DNA of 64,000 nt from NCBI GenBank assembly GCA_017745595.1, contig WMBV01000029.1:1-64000 (forward strand), in the 5' to 3' direction. This document shows positions 36,988 to 46,207 of this stretch, one piece after another; position 1 is the stretch's first letter, and the number at the start of each line of letters is the position of its first letter. A program made the translations under genes and the position numbers. The stretch is from Bordetella petrii (lineage in GTDB: Bacteria; Pseudomonadota; Gammaproteobacteria; Burkholderiales; Burkholderiaceae_B). Below the pieces are notes generated by a model. The model was given only the letters and a program-made list of their open reading frames with translations, ran no database searches and had not been told where the DNA came from.

Positions 36988-38028
36988 ATGTCGATCCGAC
37001 GCCCCTCTCTGACTCCTTTCCTGGGCGCCCTGGCGCTGGCCGGCAGTGTCATGGCCATGCCCGTGGTGGCCGCCGATGAGGTCAGCCTGTACACCACCCG
37101 CGAACCGAAGCTGATCCAGCCCATGCTGGATGCCTTCACCAAAGAAAGCGGCATCAAGGTCAACACCGTGTTCATCAAAGACGGCCTGCTCGAGCGGGTG
37201 AAGGCCGAAGGCGCGCAATCGCCCGCCGACGTGCTGATGACGGTGGATATCGGCAACCTGATCGACCTGGTCGACGGCGGCATCACGCAGCCTATCCAGT
37301 CGGACACGCTGAATTCGGTGATTCCGGCCAACCTGCGCGGGCCCGATGGCCAGTGGTACACCCTGTCGCTGCGCGACCGCGTGCTGTACGTGGCCAACGA
37401 CCTGAAGCTGGACAGCTTTCACTACGAAGACCTGGCCGACACCCAATGGAAGAACAAGGTTTGCATCCGTTCGGGCCAGCATCCCTACAACACGGGGCTG
37501 GTGGCGGCCATGATCGCGCATGACGGCCCCGAGGTCACCGAAAAATGGCTGCGCGGCGTCAAGGCCAACCTGGCCCGCAAGGCGGCCGGCGGCGACCGCG
37601 ACGTGGCGCGCGATATCCTGGGCGGCATCTGCGATATCGGCATTGCCAACGCGTATTACGTAGGCCACATGAAAAACGCCGAACCCGGCACCGACGCCCG
37701 CAAGTGGGGCGACGCCATCAAAGTGGTGCGCCCCACCTTCAAGAACGGCGGCGACGGCACGCACGTGAACATCAGCGGCGCCGCCGTGGCCGCGCACGCG
37801 CCCAATAAAGACAACGCGGTCAAGCTGCTGGAATTCCTGGTCTCTGAACCCGCCCAGGCGCTGTACGCGCGCGCCAATTATGAGTATCCGATCCGCAAGG
37901 GCGTGACCCTGGATCCGGTCGTGGCCAGCTTCGGCGAACTGAAGATCGATTCCCTGCCGGTGGCCGAAATCGCCAAGTACCGCAAGCAAGCCAGCGAACT
38001 CGTCGATAAGGTGGGCTTCGACAACTGA
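36988..38028 (+). CDS. fbpA: ferric iron ABC transporter, periplasmic binding protein
   Basis: The 346-residue protein has a signal peptide ending near MPVVAADE and the class II binding-protein fold. LYTTREPKLIQPMLDAF and KVNTVFIKDGLLERVKAEG open it, and GIANAYYVGHM carries the tyrosine pair that binds Fe3+ in FbpA/FutA proteins. DGTHVNISGAAVAAHAPN is also family-typical. It is first in an operon with the permease and ATPase genes and is preceded by a Fur box. Confidence 0.93.
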   Translation: MSIRRPSLTPFLGALALAGSVMAMPVVAADEVSLYTTREPKLIQPMLDAFTKESGIKVNTVFIKDGLLERVKAEGAQSPADVLMTVDIGNLIDLVDGGITQPIQSDTLNSVIPANLRGPDGQWYTLSLRDRVLYVANDLKLDSFHYEDLADTQWKNKVCIRSGQHPYNTGLVAAMIAHDGPEVTEKWLRGVKANLARKAAGGDRDVARDILGGICDIGIANAYYVGHMKNAEPGTDARKWGDAIKVVRPTFKNGGDGTHVNISGAAVAAHAPNKDNAVKLLEFLVSEPAQALYARANYEYPIRKGVTLDPVVASFGELKIDSLPVAEIAKYRKQASELVDKVGFDN

Positions 38029-38048
38029 TCCCTTTGAAAAGGCGTCCC

Positions 38049-38134
38049 GGTGTCTGACACCCTTCGGGAGTCAGACACCTGACTGGGCTTTACTTTGCAA
38101 TCAGGTGTCTGACTCCCGAAGGGTGTCAGACACC
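38049..38134. repeat. REP-like pair 4, inside the fbpA-fbpB gap
   Basis: Units 38049-38079 (centre ACCCTTCGGGA) and 38104-38134 (centre TCCCGAAGGGT), exact reverse complements 24 bases apart, with the standard type A arms. The second ends 14 bases before the fbpB start. A hairpin pair here could protect the upstream fbpA message and so raise binding protein over permease, as REP elements do in maltose operons. Confidence 0.9.
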
Positions 38135-38148
38135 TTCTTCGTTGAAGC

Positions 38149-39819
38149 ATGCACACTGATACCCTGGCTCGCCCATGGCGATTGCGCGGTCCCGAACGCG
38201 GCGCGGGCTGGCTGGCGGGCGCCGCCCTGATCGCGCTGGCCGTCTTGTTGCCGGTGGCCGCGCTGGGCTGGCAGGCGGCACACGCCGACCTGTCGCACTG
38301 GTCGCACCTTGCCCAGTATGTACTGCCGCAGGCCTTCGCGAACACGGCCATGCTGCTGGCCGGCGTGGGCATTCTGGTGACGCTGCTGGGCACCGGCGCC
38401 GCCTGGCTGGTAACGGCGTACGAGTTTCCCAGCCGCCGCATGCTGACCTGGGCCTTGCTGCTGCCGCTGGCAGTGCCCACCTACATCATCGCGTTCGCCT
38501 ACCTGGACCTGCTGCATCCCATCGGGCCCATTCAAACCGCCATCCGCGCGCTGCTGGGCTACGACAGTCCGCGCCAGTTTCGCCTGCCCGACTTGCGGTC
38601 GATCTACGGCGCGATTTTCGTGCTGGGCTTCGTGCTGTACCCCTATGTGTATCTAAGCACCCGCATCATGTTCATGACGCAGGCCGCCAGCCTGCTCGAA
38701 GCCGCGCGCACGCTGGGCGCCGGCCGCGTGGGCGTATTCGTGCGCGTGGCCCTGCCGCTGGCGCGGCCGGCCATCGCGGTGGGCGCCAGCCTGGCCTTGC
38801 TGGAAACCCTGAACGACATCGGCGCCTCGGAATTCCTGGGCGTGCAAACCCTGACCGTATCGGTGTACACGACCTGGATCACGCGTTCCGACCTGGGCAG
38901 CGCGGCGCAGATCGCACTGACCATGCTGGCGATCGTGGTGGGGCTGATCATGTTGGAACGGCATGGCCGCAAGCGCCAGCGCTATGCCAGCACGCAGCGC
39001 ATGCGGCCCATGCAGCCGCGCCGCCTGCGCGGGGCGGCCGCCGGCCTGGCCGTGGTGCTGGGCTGGATCCCGGTATTGCTGGGCTTCGCGGCGCCGGCGG
39101 GATACCTGGTCGTCGAAACCTATAAGCGCCTGCATCTGGTGGGCGGCGTGTCCGGCCAATTGCTGAATGGCCTGTCCAACACGCTGCTGGTGGCCTTTAC
39201 CGCCACGGTGATCACACTGGGTTGCGGCCTGGTGGTCGCCTGGGCCGGACGCACGCTGCGCGAAAGCGCGCGCTTCAATCCCGGACGCGCGTGCGCCCGC
39301 ATCGCCAGCCTGGGCTATGCCGTGCCCGGCACCGTGCTGGCGATCGGCCTGCTGGTGCCGTTTACCTGGATCGACCGGCAACTGGGCATGGCCTTCGGCA
39401 CGCAGGGCCTGCTGCTGATGGGGTCGATGGGCGCGCTGGTGTTCGCCTACACCATGCGCTTTCTGGCGATATCGGTGGGCGGCATCGAAGCGGGCCTGGC
39501 GCGGATTCCGCCATCGCTGGAACAGGCGTCGCGGCTGCTGGGCGAAAGCGCCGGCGGCACGCTGCGCCGGGTGCACCTGCCCCTGCTGCGGCCCGCATTG
39601 GCCGCCGCCGCCCTGCTGGTGTTCGTCGACACCATGAAAGAATTGCCCGCCACCCTGCTGCTGCGGCCGCTGAATTTCGAAACACTGGCCACCTGGCTGT
39701 ATGCCGAAGCCGCGCGCGGCACGTATGAAGAAGGCGCCGTCGCCGCGCTGGCCATTGTCTTGGCCGGCCTGCTGCCCGTCATTCTGCTGGCCCGCACCAA
39801 TTTGAAAATGGGACATTGA
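38149..39819 (+). CDS. fbpB: ferric iron ABC transporter permease
   Basis: The 556-residue protein is a double-length permease of about twelve helices made of two fused binding-protein-dependent transport domains. Each half has the EAA loop that contacts the ATPase: EAARTLGAGRVGVFVRVALP near residue 185 and EQASRLLGESAGGTLRRVHLP near 460. This is the usual FbpB/SfuB layout. It ends three bases before the GTG of fbpC. Ribosome site before ATG is weak. Confidence 0.92.
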   Translation: MHTDTLARPWRLRGPERGAGWLAGAALIALAVLLPVAALGWQAAHADLSHWSHLAQYVLPQAFANTAMLLAGVGILVTLLGTGAAWLVTAYEFPSRRMLTWALLLPLAVPTYIIAFAYLDLLHPIGPIQTAIRALLGYDSPRQFRLPDLRSIYGAIFVLGFVLYPYVYLSTRIMFMTQAASLLEAARTLGAGRVGVFVRVALPLARPAIAVGASLALLETLNDIGASEFLGVQTLTVSVYTTWITRSDLGSAAQIALTMLAIVVGLIMLERHGRKRQRYASTQRMRPMQPRRLRGAAAGLAVVLGWIPVLLGFAAPAGYLVVETYKRLHLVGGVSGQLLNGLSNTLLVAFTATVITLGCGLVVAWAGRTLRESARFNPGRACARIASLGYAVPGTVLAIGLLVPFTWIDRQLGMAFGTQGLLLMGSMGALVFAYTMRFLAISVGGIEAGLARIPPSLEQASRLLGESAGGTLRRVHLPLLRPALAAAALLVFVDTMKELPATLLLRPLNFETLATWLYAEAARGTYEEGAVAALAIVLAGLLPVILLARTNLKMGH

Positions 39820-39822
39820 CCC

Positions 39823-40599
39823 GTGCCCGACCTGCTTGAACTGGACCGCATCCACCTGGCCTACGACACGCCGCAAGGCCCGCGCCCGGTGGTGCAAGAC
39901 CTGACGCTGCGGCTGCCCGCCGGCCACATCGGCTGCCTGCTGGGCGCATCCGGCTGCGGCAAGACCACCATCCTGCGCGCCATTGCCGGCTTCGAGCCGG
40001 TGCGCGCGGGGCAGATATCGCTGGACGGCACCGTGATTTCGTCGCCCACCGTGCAGGTGGCGCCCGAACTGCGCCGCGTGGGCATGATGTTTCAGGACTA
40101 CGCGCTGTTTCCGCACCTGACGGCGGCGCAGAACGTGGCGTTCGGCCTGCGCAAGCTGGGCAAGGCCGAACGCGCGGCGCGTGTGCGCGACATGCTGGAA
40201 ATGGTGGGGCTGGGCGCGTCCGCGGACAGCTATCCGCACGAAATATCCGGCGGCCAGCAACAGCGCGTGGCGCTGGCGCGCGCGCTGGCGCCCTCGCCCG
40301 ACCTATTGCTGCTGGACGAACCGTTTTCCAACCTGGACGTCGACACGCGGGAACGCCTGGCGTTCGAGGTACGCGATATCTTGAAGTCCACCGGCCACAC
40401 GGCGATTCTGGTGACCCACAACCAGGCCGAGGCCTTCGCCATCGCCGACCGCATCGGCGTCATGAGCGCCGGCAAGATCGTGCAGTGGGATACCCCGTAC
40501 AACCTGCACCACCACCCCGCCGACGGCTTCGTGCACGACTTCGTGCGGCGGGAAACCCTGGTGGCACAGCGGCAGCAGGCCTACGCGCGCGGGATGTAG
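39823..40599 (+). CDS. fbpC: ferric iron ABC transporter ATP-binding protein
   Basis: The 258-residue ATPase powers the FbpAB iron importer. Walker A is GASGCGKTT, the Q-loop is in MMFQDYALFPHLT, the signature ISGGQQQR and Walker B LLLLDEPFSNLD follow, and the H-loop is VTHNQAEA. It starts with GTG and lacks the long C-terminal regulatory domain seen in FbpC/PotA relatives of about 350 residues. It is third in the operon. Confidence 0.92.
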   Translation: MPDLLELDRIHLAYDTPQGPRPVVQDLTLRLPAGHIGCLLGASGCGKTTILRAIAGFEPVRAGQISLDGTVISSPTVQVAPELRRVGMMFQDYALFPHLTAAQNVAFGLRKLGKAERAARVRDMLEMVGLGASADSYPHEISGGQQQRVALARALAPSPDLLLLDEPFSNLDVDTRERLAFEVRDILKSTGHTAILVTHNQAEAFAIADRIGVMSAGKIVQWDTPYNLHHHPADGFVHDFVRRETLVAQRQQAYARGM

Positions 40600-40638
40600 C
40601 CGTATTCAAGTGCCGTGCGCGGGCGGTGTGGCCACTTC

Positions 40639-40669
40639 GGTGTCTGACACCCTGCGGGAGTCAGACACC
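40639..40669. repeat. REP-like single unit 5
   Basis: One type A unit in forward orientation (centre ACCCTGCGGGA), preceded by TTC and followed by TGA like other forward copies. It lies in the 98 bases between the convergent fbpC and pirin genes and may act as a bidirectional 3' hairpin. Confidence 0.88.
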
Positions 40670-40697
40670 TGAGCGCATCCCTGATCGCATCGCTCTC

Positions 40698-41582
40698 TCA
40701 GTTCCGCGGAGGCGGCAGCGGGATGTATTCGGTTTCGTCGCCCGGCACGACCTGGTTGAAGCGGTCGCGCTGCCAGTCTTGCTTGGCTTGTTCGATGCGT
40801 TCTTTGCTGCTGGATACGAAGTTCCACCAGACAAAGCGCGGGCCGTCCAGCGGCTCGCCGCCCAGTATGGCGAAGCGAGCGGCTTCCAGCGCGCGCACCG
40901 TCACAGGCTGGCCGGCGGCGAATACCAGCAGTTGGCCGGGCTGATAGGCCTGGCCATCGATTTCCACCGCGCCGCTGCTGAGATAGGCGGCCCGTTCTTC
41001 ATGCTCGGCCGGCACGACAAGCGTAGCCCCCGGCTGCAGGGTGATGTCGCCGAAGAACAGCGGCGACAGGGTCTGCACGGCCGAGGTCTGCCCGAACAGC
41101 GTACCGGCCACGATTTGCGCGCGCACGCCCTCGCCTTCGATCACCGGCTGGGCGTCCAGGCCATAGTGCACGAAACCGGGGGCGGTTTCTTCGTGGCGGC
41201 TGGGCAGGCCCACCCACAACTGCAGCCCCGACAGGCGATGGCCCGCGCCGCGCTGCACCGGCGGGGTGCGTTCGGAATGCACGATGCCGCGTCCGGCGGT
41301 CATCCAGTTCAGTTCGCCGGGGCGGATTTCCTGGGTGTGGCCGGCGCTGTCGCGATGCATCATCGCGCCCTTATACAAATAGGTGACGGTCGACAGGCCG
41401 ATGTGCGGATGCGGGCGCACGTCGACGCCGGAGCCCGGCTCGAACATGGCCGGACCCATGTTGTCCAGGAACACAAACGGCCCCACCGTGCGCCGCTGCG
41501 CCGAAGGCAAGGCGCGGCGCACCAGCAGGCCGCCGCCCAGGTCACTGGAGCGGGGAACGATCAAGGTTTCAACGGCGGACAT
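40698..41582 (-). CDS. pirin family protein (long form)
   Basis: The 294-residue double-cupin protein begins with an N-terminal cupin domain whose metal site reads FDVRPHPHIGL-like (VDVRPHPHIGLSTVTYLYKG), followed by GRGIVHSERTP. Pirins bind a metal and some show quercetinase activity; the bacterial role is usually unclear. CAGGAG is well placed before the ATG. A second, shorter pirin gene lies 122 bases upstream on the same strand, and the gap between them holds a repeat pair. Confidence 0.9.
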   Translation of the reverse strand: MSAVETLIVPRSSDLGGGLLVRRALPSAQRRTVGPFVFLDNMGPAMFEPGSGVDVRPHPHIGLSTVTYLYKGAMMHRDSAGHTQEIRPGELNWMTAGRGIVHSERTPPVQRGAGHRLSGLQLWVGLPSRHEETAPGFVHYGLDAQPVIEGEGVRAQIVAGTLFGQTSAVQTLSPLFFGDITLQPGATLVVPAEHEERAAYLSSGAVEIDGQAYQPGQLLVFAAGQPVTVRALEAARFAILGGEPLDGPRFVWWNFVSSSKERIEQAKQDWQRDRFNQVVPGDETEYIPLPPPRN

Positions 41583-41605
41583 GGGTGGTTCTCCTGGTTT
41601 AAGGC

Positions 41606-41689
41606 GGTGTCAGGCACCCTGGCGGGAGCCTGACACCTGGCTACACAAATGATATTGCCGGGTGTCTGACACCTGCGGAGTCAGACACC
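41606..41689. repeat. REP-like pair 6 (type B plus type A)
   Basis: Unit 41606-41637 is type B, with arms GGTGTCAGGC and GCCTGACACC around a 12-base centre. Unit 41661-41689 is a short type A with centre ACCTGCGGA, 23 bases further on. Together they fill most of the gap between the two pirin genes. Confidence 0.88.
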
Positions 41690-41704
41690 TGGGCAAGATA
41701 CTGC

Positions 41705-42403
41705 TTAAGGCAGGTCGAAGACCAGCACGTCGGCCTGCTCGCCTTCGCTGATCTGCACGGCGGCCTCATCAGTTAGAGCGACCGCGTCGCCGGCCGACAA
41801 GGCCAGCCCGTTCACAGTGACCTTGCCGCGCGCCACGTGCACCCAGGCCCGGCGGCCGGCGGCCAGGGGCAGTTGCGCGCGCTCGTCGCCATCGAACAGG
41901 CCCACGTACAGCCGCGCGTCCTGGTGGATGCGCATCGAGCCGTCGGCGCCATCGGGCGACACGACCTGGCGCAGGCGCCCGCGCTTATCGGCCTCGGGCA
42001 CGCGCTGTTCTTCGTACTCGGGCGCAATACCGGTCACGTCGGGTTCGATCCAGATTTGCAGCAAGTGGGTCTGCTGATCGTCCAGCGGGTTGAACTCGGA
42101 ATGCAGCACCCCGCGTCCGGCGCTCATGCGCTGTACATCGCCCGGACGAATGGTGGATCCGCTGCCCATGCTGTCTTTGTGAGCGACGGCGCCTTCCAGT
42201 ACATAGGTGATGATTTCCATGTCCCGATGGCCATGCGTGCCGAAGCCGCGGCTGGGCGCGATGCGGTCGTCGTTGATCACGCGCAGCGGGCCAAACCCCA
42301 TATGGTCGGGATCGTAGTAGTTGGCGAAGGAAAAAGTATGGAAGCTGTCCAGCCAGCCGTGATTGGCGTGGCCACGTTCGTTGCTACGGCGCAGGGTCAG
42401 CAT
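41705..42403 (-). CDS. pirin family protein (short YhhW-like form)
   Basis: The 232-residue protein matches the YhhW-type pirins: RGHANHGWLDSFHTFSFANYYDPDHMGFG at the N-terminus, the metal-binding FGTHGHRDMEIITYVLEG, and GDVQRMSAGRGVLHSE. The C-terminal cupin half is weaker. AAAGGAG precedes the ATG. It diverges from a LysR gene across 149 bases with a perfect palindrome next to the LysR start, so LysR control is plausible. Confidence 0.9.
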   Translation of the reverse strand: MLTLRRSNERGHANHGWLDSFHTFSFANYYDPDHMGFGPLRVINDDRIAPSRGFGTHGHRDMEIITYVLEGAVAHKDSMGSGSTIRPGDVQRMSAGRGVLHSEFNPLDDQQTHLLQIWIEPDVTGIAPEYEEQRVPEADKRGRLRQVVSPDGADGSMRIHQDARLYVGLFDGDERAQLPLAAGRRAWVHVARGKVTVNGLALSAGDAVALTDEAAVQISEGEQADVLVFDLP

Positions 42404-42524
42404 GGTGAACTCCTTTCAATCTGATGAATGATACGGCAGAGCCCGGATGAGCATTTCTACCGCTGATGAAAGGCATTGTGCGCGCCCTGGCACCGCTTGA
42501 GGCTGAACGCGTTTGATGAGAACA

Positions 42525-42539
42525 TTCAAATTATTTGAA
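42525..42539. promoter_or_regulatory. palindromic operator candidate between pirin and LysR genes
   Basis: TTCAAATTATTTGAA is a perfect inverted repeat (7-base arms, single central T) 13 bases before the LysR ATG. AT-rich dyads in this position are typical LysR binding sites, and the place suggests autoregulation as well as control of the divergent pirin gene. Confidence 0.5.
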
Positions 42540-42552
42540 CGGTTTATATGCC

Positions 42553-43464
42553 ATGCAAGCCATCACGCCCGAACTGCTGTACATGGTCGATGCCATCGCC
42601 CGCCACGGCAGCTTTGCCAAGGCCGCGCGCGAACTGGGCAAAGTGCCGTCGGCCGTGACCTACGCCGTGCGCAAGCTGGAAGACGCGCTGGACGTCTTGC
42701 TGTTCGACCGCAGCGGGCATCGCGCCCGGTTGACGCCCGCGGGCGAAACCCTGTTGCGGGACGGCCGCCAGGTGCTGCAGTCGCTGGATACCCTGGCCGG
42801 GCGGGTCAAGCGGGTGGCCACGGGCTGGGAACTGGAACTGCGCGTGGCCATCAATGCCGTGCTGCCCCTGCCGCCGCTGTACGACGTAATACAGGAATTC
42901 CGCGAGCTGGCCTCGGTAACGACGCTGCGGCTTGCCACCGAGGTGCTGAGCGGCAACTGGGATGCCCTGGCGACGGGCCGCGCCGACCTGGTCATCGGCG
43001 CCGACGCGAACGGCGCCGCGCCGGGCGCCTACCGTTCGCAGCCCATGGGCGAAGTGCAGTTCGGATTCTGCGTCGCGCCGCATCATCCGCTGGCGGCGCT
43101 GGACCGTCCGCTGGGCGCGAGCGATATCGCGGCCTATTGCGCGGTCGTGGTGGCCGACACATCGCGCCAGCTGCCGCCGATGACGCGCGGCCTGCTGAAC
43201 AAGCAGCCCCTGATCGTGATGCCGACCATGCAGGCCAAGATCGATGCGCAAGTGCGCGGCCTGGGATGCGGCTACCTGCCGCTGACCCTGGCCGCGCCCT
43301 ATATCACGCGTGGCGAACTGGTGCAGTGCCCCATCGACGACGGCGTGCCCATGACCGAACAGCTGGTTTATGCATGGCGCGAGCAAGCGCCCGGCGCGGC
43401 GCTGAAATGGTGGCTGCAAAAACTGCGCTCGCCACGCCTGTGCGAAAGCCTGCTGGGGTTTTAA
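42553..43464 (+). CDS. LysR family regulator
   Basis: The 303-residue protein starts MQAITPELLYMVDAIARHGSFAKAAREL, continuing a LysR helix-turn-helix, with an effector domain over the remaining 210 residues. In-frame codons upstream reach a TTG at 42535, but the ATG at 42553 fits the family better; there is no good ribosome site. It resembles LysR members that regulate the divergent pirin gene (inference from position). Confidence 0.87.
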   Translation: MQAITPELLYMVDAIARHGSFAKAARELGKVPSAVTYAVRKLEDALDVLLFDRSGHRARLTPAGETLLRDGRQVLQSLDTLAGRVKRVATGWELELRVAINAVLPLPPLYDVIQEFRELASVTTLRLATEVLSGNWDALATGRADLVIGADANGAAPGAYRSQPMGEVQFGFCVAPHHPLAALDRPLGASDIAAYCAVVVADTSRQLPPMTRGLLNKQPLIVMPTMQAKIDAQVRGLGCGYLPLTLAAPYITRGELVQCPIDDGVPMTEQLVYAWREQAPGAALKWWLQKLRSPRLCESLLGF

Positions 43465-43475
43465 CGGTTTTTCCG

Positions 43476-43554
43476 GGTGTCAGGCTCCGCAGGTGCCCGA
43501 CACCGCCGCACGGATCGCGCTTCGGTGTCTGACACCCTGCGGGAGTCAGACACC
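43476..43554. repeat. REP-like pair 7 (degenerate type B plus type A)
   Basis: Unit 43476-43504 is a degenerate type B whose arms read GGTGTCAGGC and GCCCGACACC. Unit 43524-43554 is a standard forward type A preceded by CTTC. They are 19 bases apart in the gap between the convergent LysR and ntrC genes. Confidence 0.85.
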
Positions 43555-43602
43555 TGCCGAGACACCTTGCTTATTTGCCGAATCGGCGCAGCGCCGCGGC
43601 AA

Positions 43603-45108
43603 TTACTCTTCGATGCCCAGTTCGCGCAGCTTGCGGGTGATGGTGTTGCGGCCGATGCCCAGGCGGGTCGCGGCTTCGACGCGGCGGCCCCGGCTGGCAT
43701 CCAGCGCGCTCTGCAGCAAGATGCGCTCGAACTGCCGGGTGAGCGTGGCCATGACGGCCGGCTCGCCGCGCTCGAGGCGCTGGCGGGCTTCGCGCAGCAG
43801 CGCGGCCTGCCAATCGGCGGCGCCGCCCTCGGCATGGCCGGCCACGGCCGGCGCCGGCGCGACGGGGGCCGGAAAGCCCCCCTGCACCGCCACGACACCG
43901 CTAGCCGCGGCTTGCGGCTGCAGTTCCATGGCGCGGATTTCGGGCGGCAGGTCGGCGCGTTCGACCGTCTGGCCCGGCGCCATGACGGTCAGCCAATGGC
44001 AGAAGTTTTCCAGCTGCCGCACATTGCCCGGAAAATCGAAACGCGTCAGGGCGGCGACGGCGTCGGGGGTCAGGCGCTTTACCGGCACGCCCAGCGAACG
44101 CGCGCTGGCGGCCAGGAAATGACTGGCCAGCGCGGGGATGTCTTCGACCCGCTCGCGCAGCGGCGGCAGCCGCAGGCGGATCACGTTCAGGCGATGGAAC
44201 AGGTCTTCGCGGAACAGCCCCTGTTCCACGCGCTGCTCCAGCGGCTGATGGGTGGCAGCTACGATGCGCACGTCGACCCGCACGGGCTGCGCCCCGCCCA
44301 CGCGATAAAAGCTGCCTTCGGCCAGCACCCGCAGCAGGCGCGTCTGCAGTTCAATCGGCATATCGCCGATTTCGTCCAGGAACAGCGTGCCGCCGTGGGC
44401 CTCTTCGAAACGGCCGCGTCGCAGTGTATTGGCGCCCGTGAAAGCGCCGCGCTCGTGGCCGAACAATTCGGCCTCGAGCAGATCGCGCGGAATCGCCGCC
44501 GCGTTCAGCGCCACGAACGGCCCGCTTGCCCGCGCGCCGTGCCCATGCAGCGCACGCGCCACCAATTCTTTGCCGGTGCCCGATTCGCCCGTGATCAGCA
44601 CCGTGACCTTGGATTGCGCCAGGCGGCCGATGGCCCGGAAGACTTCCTGCATGGCGGTGGACGCCGACTGCGTCATCATCCAGCGTTCATTGCCCGGGCC
44701 CGCGTCGGCGGCATCGCCCTCGCCCGCCCGTTCGTCTTGCGGTGCCGATTCGTGCACGGCGCGCTCGATCAGCGCCACCGCTTCATTGACGTCGAACGGC
44801 TTGGCCAGATAATCGAAGGCGCCGCCCTGAAAGGCCGACACGGTGCTGTCCAGATCGGCGAAAGCGGTCATGACGATGACCGGCAGGCGCGGATGGCGCT
44901 CTTTGATCTGCCGCAGCAGGTCCAGTCCGTTGCCGCCGGGCATGCGAATATCGGACACCAGCGCCGCCGGGGCCTGACCATCCAGCGCGGCCAGCACGTC
45001 GGCGGCCTGCGCGAAGCTGCGCGTAGCGATCCCGGCCCGGGCCAGGGCTTTTTCCAGGACCCAGCGGATGGCCTGGTCATCGTCGACGATCCAAACGGGT
45101 TTGCTCAC
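43603..45108 (-). CDS. ntrC: nitrogen regulation response regulator NtrC
   Basis: The 501-residue sigma-54 activator has a receiver domain with phosphoacceptor Asp53, an AAA+ domain with Walker A GESGTGK at residues 174-180 and the sigma-54-contacting GAFTGA loop at 221-226, and a C-terminal Fis-type DNA-binding domain (ATRLGIGRNTITRKLRELGI). When phosphorylated by NtrB it should activate the glnA promoter through the two upstream boxes. Its ATG overlaps the ntrB stop by four bases. Confidence 0.95.
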   Translation of the reverse strand: MSKPVWIVDDDQAIRWVLEKALARAGIATRSFAQAADVLAALDGQAPAALVSDIRMPGGNGLDLLRQIKERHPRLPVIVMTAFADLDSTVSAFQGGAFDYLAKPFDVNEAVALIERAVHESAPQDERAGEGDAADAGPGNERWMMTQSASTAMQEVFRAIGRLAQSKVTVLITGESGTGKELVARALHGHGARASGPFVALNAAAIPRDLLEAELFGHERGAFTGANTLRRGRFEEAHGGTLFLDEIGDMPIELQTRLLRVLAEGSFYRVGGAQPVRVDVRIVAATHQPLEQRVEQGLFREDLFHRLNVIRLRLPPLRERVEDIPALASHFLAASARSLGVPVKRLTPDAVAALTRFDFPGNVRQLENFCHWLTVMAPGQTVERADLPPEIRAMELQPQAAASGVVAVQGGFPAPVAPAPAVAGHAEGGAADWQAALLREARQRLERGEPAVMATLTRQFERILLQSALDASRGRRVEAATRLGIGRNTITRKLRELGIEE

Positions 45109-46172
45109 AGCGGCGGCTCCATCGGCAAGACCAGACGGAATTCAGTGTGCCTGGGACGGGATTCGAATTCGATGATGCCTCCGTGCTGCTGCACGAAATC
45201 CTGGGCCAGGCTCAGGCCCAGGCCGGTGCCGCCCGGCCGGGCGGTGACCAGGGGATGGAAAATGCGGTCGCGGATGGATTCCGGCACGCCGGGTCCGTTG
45301 TCGATAACGGCCAGTTCCAGGGCCAGCCGGTGCTGCCGATGCGCCAGCATCACCTGCCGCGCCACCCGCGTGCGCAGAATGATCTGCGGCGGCGGCACCT
45401 GAGGCCCGGGCTGCTGCAGCGACAGTTCTTGCGCGGCGTTGCGCGTGACGTTCAGCACCGCCTGCATCAGCCGCGCGGCATCGCCACGCAGGTCGGGCAC
45501 CGACGCGTCGTAGTCGCGCACCAGCGTGACCTTGTCGCGGAATTCCGCCTGCACCAGCGCGCAGACGCGTTCGCATATTTCGTGGATATTGACGGGCCGC
45601 GCGGCCAGCGGCATGCGTTGCGGGCCGCTGAGCCGGTCGACCAGCACCTGCAGGCGGTCGGCCTCGGAAATGATGACCTGGGTATATTCGGCCAGCGCCG
45701 CGTCGGGCAATTCCGCTTCGAGCAACTGGGCCGCGCCGCGCAACCCGCCCAGCGGGTTTTTGACTTCGTGCGCCAGGTTGCGCAGCAGTTCGCGATGCGC
45801 TTCGATTTCTTCGACCAGCCGGTGATTGCGGTCGGCCAGCACGCGCTGTTCGATTTCGCGCGCCTCGATCAGCACGGGCCAGGCCTGGCTGGCCAGCGAT
45901 ACCGTGGTGACGGCGACCTCGACCGATTCCGCCGCGCGGCGCACGGATGACAATTGCCGCACGTCGGCGAACTGGCCGGCCACGGCGCGGTCGATGGATG
46001 ACTGCAGCGCTTCGGGATGGCCGAACAGCGTGGCGGCCGACAAGCCGCGCAGCTGCTTGCGCGAGCGGCTAAACAAGTCTTCGGCCGCTGCGTTGGCATG
46101 TTCGACATGCCCGCGCTCGTTCAGCAGCAAGATGGCCGTGGCCAGGAGGTCAAACGCATCGACATTTATCAT
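45105..46172 (-). CDS. ntrB: nitrogen regulation sensor histidine kinase NtrB
   Basis: The 355-residue soluble kinase has an N-terminal PAS domain (LLATAILLLNERGHVEHANAAAEDLF), the phosphorylated histidine His135 in NLAHEVKNPLGG, and a GHKL ATPase domain with VIDNGPGVPESIRDRIFHPLVTARPGGTGLGLS. No membrane helices are seen, as expected for a PII-controlled NtrB. ATG at 46172 is the family start, though the frame stays open further upstream through the repeat. It follows glnA by 143 bases. Confidence 0.94.
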   Translation of the reverse strand: MINVDAFDLLATAILLLNERGHVEHANAAAEDLFSRSRKQLRGLSAATLFGHPEALQSSIDRAVAGQFADVRQLSSVRRAAESVEVAVTTVSLASQAWPVLIEAREIEQRVLADRNHRLVEEIEAHRELLRNLAHEVKNPLGGLRGAAQLLEAELPDAALAEYTQVIISEADRLQVLVDRLSGPQRMPLAARPVNIHEICERVCALVQAEFRDKVTLVRDYDASVPDLRGDAARLMQAVLNVTRNAAQELSLQQPGPQVPPPQIILRTRVARQVMLAHRQHRLALELAVIDNGPGVPESIRDRIFHPLVTARPGGTGLGLSLAQDFVQQHGGIIEFESRPRHTEFRLVLPMEPPL

Positions 46173-46207
46173 TAACGGCACCAGGGCAGAATGGGCCGGC
46201 ACAGCCA

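Noticed and set aside
38653-40260. 535-residue minus-strand frame opposite fbpB-fbpC
   Set aside because: Gln/His/Arg-rich shadow of two genes with strong ABC transporter motifs.
43477-45402. 641-residue plus-strand frame opposite ntrBC
   Set aside because: It runs antisense through the well-supported ntrC and ntrB genes and shows no domain.
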